This document shows, piece after piece, positions 41,363-44,703 of a DNA stretch of 44,703 nucleotides. The notes beneath the pieces were generated by a model that ran no database searches, was not told the DNA's origin, and worked only from the letters and a program-made list of their open reading frames with translations. The position numbers and the translations under genes were made by a program. This stretch comes from Sporosarcina sp. P13 (lineage in GTDB: Bacteria; Bacillota; Bacilli; Bacillales_A; Planococcaceae): assembly GCF_002743055.1 (NCBI RefSeq), contig NZ_PDYM01000026.1, forward strand, positions 1 to 44,703, given 5' to 3'. Every line of letters starts with the position of its first letter. The stretch's first letter is position 1.

Positions 41363-42553
41363 ATGGGACCTCTTGAAGGAATTAAAGTAATAGATTTTAC
41401 ACAAGCATATAGTGGGAATTTTTGTACGATGCATTTGGCGGACTATGGTGCGGAAGTAATTAAGATTGAGCGGTATAGTTCTGGAGATCAGGCTAGAGAA
41501 TGGGCACCAATAAAGAATGGACATAGTGCTTATTTTGCTACCGTTTGTAGAGGTAAGAAGAGTTTAGAAATAAACTTAAAGAGTGATGAAGGCAAGGAAG
41601 TTATTAAACAACTAGTAAAAGATGCTGATATTGTTACTGAAAATTTCAAAGTCGGTAGCTTAGATAGATTGGGTTTAGGATACGATGTTTTGAAAGGAAT
41701 AAATTCAAGAATTATTTATGCATCAATTTCAGGGTTTGGATTAAATGGACCAATGAGTAAGTTCCCTGCTTATGATAATGTAGCGTCCGCGGCTAGTGGA
41801 ATTATGTATACTTCCGGATTTGAAGGGGGACCGCCGTTAAAAACAGGGCCTGCTTTAGGGGATAGCTATCCAGGTGCTAGCTTGTTTATGGGTATTTGCA
41901 TGGCATTATTTCATAGGGAAAAAACAGGTGAAGGTCAAAGAATAGACGTATCCATGTTTGATTCGTTATTTTCGCTCTTAGATTTTCCGATATTAGAATA
42001 TGCAACTACAGGCAATATCCCAAAGAGATATGGAAATTCTGATCCAGGATGTGCACCTTATGATATATTTGAAGCAAAAGATGGATTTATATCTTTAGGA
42101 ATTGCAAGTGATCGTTTATGGCTACAATTTTGTAATGTATTGGATAAACAAGAATGGATAGAAAACGCTAAATTCAAAACAAATGAAAATCGTGTTGCAA
42201 ATTATCAAGAGTTAAAATTACAAATTGAAGAAATAACTAGGTCCTATAGAAAGGAGGAATTTCAAAACCTGCTTATTAGTAAAGGAATACCTTGTATTGC
42301 TGTCTCGACTGTACCAGAAATGATGGAAAATCCTCAGATTGTAGCTAGGAATATGGTTGTAGATATAGATGATCCTGGAGTTGGCATAATGAAAGCCCCG
42401 GGTATACCTATTAAATTTTCCGCAACGCCAGGAATAATCAAAAGTGGAGCACCGTTATTGGGATCTAGTACAGTCGAGGTTCTAGAGTCGATTGGCTATT
42501 CAGATGATGAAATAAAACAAATGAGAAGTTCAGGTGTAATTAATTATTTATAA
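41363..42553 (+). CDS. CaiB/BaiF-type (class III) CoA-transferase 2
   Basis: This 396-aa paralogue of the preceding gene has the same landmarks: LEGIKVIDFTQAYSGNFCTM, KIERYSSGDQAREW, and catalytic Asp167 in GPALGDSYPG. The two proteins align along their full length but are clearly diverged, so the duplication is old. GAGGAAGGTGAAAG precedes ATG 41363. It is very likely co-transcribed with CoA-transferase 1. Paired class III transferases sometimes form alpha-beta enzymes; both active-site Asp residues are present here, which favours two active subunits. Confidence 0.92.
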   Translation: MGPLEGIKVIDFTQAYSGNFCTMHLADYGAEVIKIERYSSGDQAREWAPIKNGHSAYFATVCRGKKSLEINLKSDEGKEVIKQLVKDADIVTENFKVGSLDRLGLGYDVLKGINSRIIYASISGFGLNGPMSKFPAYDNVASAASGIMYTSGFEGGPPLKTGPALGDSYPGASLFMGICMALFHREKTGEGQRIDVSMFDSLFSLLDFPILEYATTGNIPKRYGNSDPGCAPYDIFEAKDGFISLGIASDRLWLQFCNVLDKQEWIENAKFKTNENRVANYQELKLQIEEITRSYRKEEFQNLLISKGIPCIAVSTVPEMMENPQIVARNMVVDIDDPGVGIMKAPGIPIKFSATPGIIKSGAPLLGSSTVEVLESIGYSDDEIKQMRSSGVINYL

Positions 42554-42683
42554 ACTAAGACTTACGAAAATAACAACTTGATTGATTAACAATCTATTCT
42601 TTTTATGTGATACATCTAATTTCATCGTCTTTTATAAATCTGACTTTTACAAATAAATATCCCGAAGTAAAAACAGTTAATCT

Positions 42684-42718
42684 ATTTACATTACAAAATT
42701 AGCTGATTTGTTGTAAAT
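42684..42718. promoter_or_regulatory. Imperfect palindrome upstream of the BCCT promoter
   Basis: ATTTACA and TGTAAAT are the outer arms and ACAAA/TTTGT the inner arms, around TAGCTGA. It ends just before the predicted -35 box, the position of an activator site. The remaining 42554-42683 shows nothing. Confidence 0.5.
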
Positions 42719-42721
42719 GTA

Positions 42722-42751
42722 TTAAGTTGTCTCGAAAATCAATCTTATAAT
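42722..42751 (+). promoter_or_regulatory. Predicted promoter of the BCCT gene
   Basis: TTAAGT at 42722-42727, an 18-nt spacer and a perfect TATAAT at 42746-42751. No -24/-12 box is present, so the transporter seems to have sigma-A control and depends on the adjacent palindrome. Confidence 0.5.
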
Positions 42752-42841
42752 CTACCCAAATTAATAATACTAGTTTCTATTCGCTTATTTTAAGAAGTTC
42801 TGTATTTCAAAATAACAAACATACGAGATAGGAATGATCAT

Positions 42842-44482
42842 ATGAAGGTTAGTAACGTTGCTACCAAAAAGAAAACTAGTATTGATAAGAAGTCTATATT
42901 AATATCAGTTTTAGGTTTGTCAATTATTATTGGGTACGTTCTAATAAATCCTAAGGAAGGTATGAACCTTTTTGTGGATGTGAGAAATACTATTAATGCG
43001 AAGTTAGGTGTCTTATTTCTTTGGACAGGTTTCTTATCTGTTATTCTATGTGGGTATCTAATTTTTTCAAAGTTCGGAAAGGTGAAGCTTGGTGCAGAAA
43101 AACCTGAATTCTCAAAGTTCACTTGGTGTGCAATGATGTTTTGCGGTGCTATGGGAGCTTCCCTACAATTCTGGTCTGTTATAGAATGGTCTTATTACTA
43201 TGCTGATGCACCCCTTGGGATTGAATCTTATACATCTAAAGCGGCAGAGGCCGGACTTGGATATGCTCTTTTTCATTGGGGATTAACGCCATGGGCTTTT
43301 TATGCAGTTGGTACTGTATCAATGGCCTACTTATATTATGTTAAGAAAAGGCCTGGTTTAAGATGCTCAAATGTTCTTTTGGGGGTTTTTGGAGAAAAGC
43401 ATACAAACGGTCTTTTAGGGAAAATTGTAGATATTAGTTTTATATTTACAGTAGTGATTGGTCTAGCATGCACCTTTGGTACAGGAGTTTATATGGTGAG
43501 TGATGGATGGGCACAAATATTAAACATCCAAAATACCATCGTACTTACTATTATAATTGTGTCTATTATCTCGCTTGTTTTCATAACCAGCTCTTATTTA
43601 GGGCTTGATAAAGGTCTTTCTAAAATTGCGGATGTGAATACCTATTACGCAATTTTGTTTGTTGTGGTTCTCTTTATTATAGGTCCAACCACTTTTATTC
43701 TTAATAATACAACAAACTCAATTGGGTTTATGGTAAATAATTTCGTTGAAATGAGTTTATGGACGGACCCAATCGATCAAAAAGGGTTTCCTGAGGCATG
43801 GACGATGTTTTATTGGGGTTTCTGGCTAGGAACAGCTCCTTTCTTTTGGATTTTTGCTACAAAGATCTCTAGAGGAAGAACTATTAAAGAACTTGTTTCT
43901 TGGATGCTTCTTGCCGGAATAACAGGAACACTTCTTTACTTTGGAGTCATTTCTAATTATGCGATTTCATATCAATTAGACGGCACATATAATATGGTGG
44001 AATCTGTAGCTACATTAGGTGCGGATAATGCTATTTCCACATTTCTTACAATGGTGCCGGGTGGCTTATTTATATTAATATCATGGACAATAGTAGCGTC
44101 ATTATTCCTTGCTACATCAATGGATTCAGGAGCTTTTGCACTTGCAAGTAACACTCAGAGAAATTTAAAGTTAGGAGAAAGTCCGGCTAAAGGATTAAGA
44201 TTGTTCTGGTGTATAGTTCTTACGGGTTTACCTATTGGTTTTATCATGTCAGGTGCACCGATAGAAGCATTTAAAGCAAGCGCCAATATTAGTGGTACAC
44301 CTATATTATTAGTGTATTTGTTTGCAATAATTTCCTTGTTCAAGTGGTTTAAAGAAGACTATGGAAAAAAGAGTGCTCATGAAATTGAAGTGGAGTTCAG
44401 GGAGCCTAATGTACTGATAGATGTAGGTGTGCGAAATGTACAGGAAGAAGTAGCTGCGGCGCGTGAAGAGGATAAAATATAA
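42842..44482 (+). CDS. BCCT-family betaine/carnitine/choline transporter
   Basis: This 546-aa transporter has 12 helices. BCCT landmarks are FWSVIEWSYYYADAP, the family signature FHWGLTPWAFYAVG, the aromatic helix-8 box AWTMFYWGFWLGTAPF followed by KISRGRTI, and a C-terminal charged tail. Members carry quaternary amines (glycine betaine, carnitine, choline) by Na+ symport or by substrate/product exchange. Aligned by eye with E. coli CaiT, one of the paired Trp is Phe (YWGFW) and the Gln-Met of the CaiT site are Phe, so it is not a plain CaiT orthologue. The neighbouring CaiB-type transferases suggest it imports their substrate. Start ATG 42842; AGGAATG upstream is modest. Confidence 0.92.
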   Translation: MKVSNVATKKKTSIDKKSILISVLGLSIIIGYVLINPKEGMNLFVDVRNTINAKLGVLFLWTGFLSVILCGYLIFSKFGKVKLGAEKPEFSKFTWCAMMFCGAMGASLQFWSVIEWSYYYADAPLGIESYTSKAAEAGLGYALFHWGLTPWAFYAVGTVSMAYLYYVKKRPGLRCSNVLLGVFGEKHTNGLLGKIVDISFIFTVVIGLACTFGTGVYMVSDGWAQILNIQNTIVLTIIIVSIISLVFITSSYLGLDKGLSKIADVNTYYAILFVVVLFIIGPTTFILNNTTNSIGFMVNNFVEMSLWTDPIDQKGFPEAWTMFYWGFWLGTAPFFWIFATKISRGRTIKELVSWMLLAGITGTLLYFGVISNYAISYQLDGTYNMVESVATLGADNAISTFLTMVPGGLFILISWTIVASLFLATSMDSGAFALASNTQRNLKLGESPAKGLRLFWCIVLTGLPIGFIMSGAPIEAFKASANISGTPILLVYLFAIISLFKWFKEDYGKKSAHEIEVEFREPNVLIDVGVRNVQEEVAAAREEDKI

Positions 44483-44618
44483 AATAATTCAAAGTATTGA
44501 TCCAGTAAACTGTGCACCGCGGAACTAAAACACTACTCTGAATAACGATAACTAAACAAACGTTCAAGAGTAAGCCCGAAATATAAAAAAGCACACTTAT
44601 GTAGTGCGCATCACGAAT

Positions 44619-44661
44619 AGCCCTTACATTCGAATTTTTTCTTCGAATGTAGGGCTAGTTT
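44619..44661. terminator. Strong bidirectional terminator
   Basis: AGCCCTTACATTCGAA pairs with TTCGAATGTAGGGCT (44619-44634 with 44642-44656). T-rich sequence follows and a further hairpin TTGCTTTC/GAAAGCAA lies at 44661-44681. It ends the BCCT unit. The remaining 44483-44703 contains no gene. Confidence 0.8.
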
Positions 44662-44703
44662 TGCTTTCCGCAAGAAAGCAAGATGTTTTTTGACCATGGC
44701 AGA

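Noticed and set aside
1..44703. CRISPR arrays, tRNA or rRNA genes
   Set aside because: No regularly spaced direct repeats, cloverleaf-like sequences or rRNA segments were noticed on reading both strands. The palindromic repeats R1-R5 are dispersed, not in array.

Overview
The window reads as a chromosomal segment of a moderate-to-low GC Bacillota, most likely a Planococcaceae/Sporosarcina-like bacillus. Supporting signs are strong AGGAGG ribosome-binding sites, a T-box leader, a yqjP-yqjQ pair beside a pyrroline-5-carboxylate reductase gene (an order known in Bacillus), YdjG/YdjI-like zinc-ribbon proteins, and dispersed GC-rich and palindromic repeats of the kind common in bacilli. No rRNA, tRNA, CRISPR array, integrase or intact transposase was found.

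Left part (1-10100). A small cargo segment (lipoprotein, VbhA-like antitoxin plus Fic toxin, and a gene broken by an in-frame TGA) lies between two inverted copies of a GC-rich repeat. Housekeeping genes follow: proC behind a T-box leader, the ydjG/ydjI-like pair, the yqjP/yqjQ-like pair, an MFS transporter and a small hypothetical gene.

Accessory region (10300-27200). First comes a phage-derived replication module: an HTH protein, two replisome-organiser paralogues, a DnaB-type helicase and a 153-aa protein. Decayed fragments of a second copy of the same module lie among and around these genes. A phospholipase A2-like gene, a holin-like gene and a 49-aa zinc-ribbon gene are mixed in. A defence island follows: a complete type I restriction-modification system (hsdM-hsdS-hsdR), an unidentified pair of overlapping membrane-protein genes, and a DarT-DarG toxin-antitoxin pair. 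DarTG lies between two copies of a palindromic repeat.

Metal uptake (27290-32771). A sigma-A-type promoter, a cobalamin riboswitch and a terminator precede a five-gene NikABCDE-type ABC transporter. The riboswitch points to cobalt, or another B12-linked substrate, rather than nickel for urease or hydrogenase.

Right part (33200-44703). A membrane protein gene sits between two copies of the same palindromic repeat family. Next are a nitronate-monooxygenase/FabK-like gene with a TetR-type operator over its promoter, and a PAS-AAA+ sigma-54 activator. A very good -24/-12 promoter then precedes an ADP-forming acyl-CoA synthetase, two CaiB/BaiF CoA-transferases and a BCCT transporter. I read this as a sigma-54-controlled catabolic cluster for a betaine- or carnitine-like compound that is imported, converted to CoA thioesters and finally used to make ATP. 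The substrate is not known from the sequence, and the cluster may continue past the window.
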